From: JABSOG01 sp041583135
Lineage (GTDB): Bacteria > Pseudomonadota > Gammaproteobacteria > Enterobacterales > Alteromonadaceae
Direction of reading: 5' to 3'
Assembly: GCA_041583135.1 (NCBI GenBank)
Contig: JBFHGJ010000004.1
Span: forward strand, 62,001 to 126,000
Length of the DNA: 64,000 nt
Shown: piece after piece, positions 63,567 through 64,000 of the stretch
How positions within the stretch are numbered: the stretch's first letter is position 1
Layout of the letters: each line of letters starts with the position of its first letter
Made by a program: the position numbers and the translations under genes
The notes under the pieces: model-generated
What the model saw: only the letters and a program-made list of their open reading frames with translations
Databases searched by the model: none
Told to the model about the DNA's origin: nothing

Positions 63567-64000
63567 ATGTCCTCAGATGACAAAGCTTTAAACGATACGC
63601 TTTGGTGCTTCCGCGCAGAAACCGCAAAACTGTTGGGATTGTCTGTCACCCAGATCCACACCAGCCTGACCGACGGTGAAAACTCCGTCGGCACCTTAAC
63701 AGACTCTTTTAGCTTATTGGCCAACTTTTGCTCACAAGTACAAAAACTCGCTGAAAACGTAGAAAAAGATCCCGGTGCCCAGCAAAAAATCGCAGAGCTG
63801 GCGCAAAACATGTCCGGCTCAATTGATGCCGCCATCATCGCTTTTCAATTTTACGACCGGCTCAGCCAGCGCATGGAACATGTTGCCGGTAGCCTCGACC
63901 AGCTCTCTCATCTGATCAAAGACGATGAAAACCTCCACGACCCATTAGGTTGGCGCGACCTAAGAGATCACATCAAAAGCTCATATTCACTCGACGCCGA
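63567..64000 (+). CDS. Unidentified helical protein, start only
   Basis: Open frame from ATG 63567 running off the window (at least 144 codons), with AAGGA nine bases before the ATG. The visible part is helical and cytoplasmic: LWCFRAETAKLLGLSVTQIH, then LANFCSQVQKLAENVEKDPG and AAIIAFQFYDRLSQRMEHVAGSLDQL. The ALQF.DR.SQ..HV pattern is reminiscent of small chemotaxis-related helical proteins, but I cannot name a family. The 3' end is missing. Confidence 0.7.
   Translation, partial: MSSDDKALNDTLWCFRAETAKLLGLSVTQIHTSLTDGENSVGTLTDSFSLLANFCSQVQKLAENVEKDPGAQQKIAELAQNMSGSIDAAIIAFQFYDRLSQRMEHVAGSLDQLSHLIKDDENLHDPLGWRDLRDHIKSSYSLDA

Noticed and set aside
1..64000. CRISPR arrays, tRNA/rRNA genes, insertion sequences, integrase attachment sites
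   Set aside because: None was found by eye; the only repeats are the two palindrome clusters, the mutL tandem repeat and hairpins. Small or divergent RNAs could be missed without a covariance search.

Overview
The window reads as chromosomal core of a gammaproteobacterium, most likely a marine member of the Alteromonadales (Shewanella-like relatives). The basis is gene order and family content: lysS-prfB-recJ-dsbC-xerD with divergent fldB; trmN6 divergent from srmB; thrL-thrA-thrB-thrC; and nnrD-tsaE-amiB-mutL-miaA-hfq-hflX-hflK-hflC-yjeT-purA, with queG divergent and orn divergent from rsgA-psd. The assignment is by recognition only; no database search was possible. No rRNA, tRNA, CRISPR array, prophage or intact insertion sequence was seen.

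Layout. 1-1 kb: 3' part of a lytic transglycosylase. 1.0-4.9 kb: a tightly overlapping five-gene operon with a QseB/PmrA-type two-component system, a periplasmic cupredoxin, an FTR1-like permease with degraded iron motifs and an outer-membrane barrel, preceded by a PmrA-type direct repeat. 4.9-12.2 kb: lysS, prfB (with programmed +1 frameshift), recJ, dsbC, xerD and fldB. 12.3-14.4 kb: a di-iron/MBL 'ODP' protein, a small soluble MCP-tip protein and trmN6. 14.4-19.2 kb: srmB, a large M48 metalloprotease, yaaA. 19.3-23.8 kb: a secreted S9 peptidase with a small exported protein, divergent from a lipoprotein that appears to share the small protein's domain. 23.9-27 kb: rhlE-like helicase and a receiver-TPR protein. 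27-34.5 kb: tal, a DUF3545 microprotein, ung and the thr operon with its attenuator. 34.7-42.7 kb: orphan histidine kinase, holin-4-like membrane protein, rdgC, HDOD protein, FAD-linked oxidase, VCBS/FG-GAP lipoprotein, HIT protein. 42.7-54.7 kb: the purA-to-nnrD block on the minus strand. 54.7-64 kb: queG, a GNAT acetyltransferase, a kinase/response-regulator pair, DUF1289 and DUF4442 proteins, orn, rsgA, psd and the start of an unidentified helical protein.

Most genes are housekeeping: translation and tRNA modification (lysS, prfB, trmN6, miaA, tsaE, queG), DNA repair and recombination (recJ, xerD, ung, mutL, rdgC), envelope (transglycosylase, amiB, hflKC, psd) and threonine synthesis. The parts that deserve a second look are the cupredoxin/FTR1-like/OMP operon, the ODP plus MCP-tip pair (a candidate oxygen or redox input to chemotaxis), the divergent pair of related exported proteins around 21-23 kb, the sensor kinase with a Glu-bearing pseudo-receiver, and a dispersed palindromic repeat present at 9.5 kb and, inverted, at 60.5 kb.
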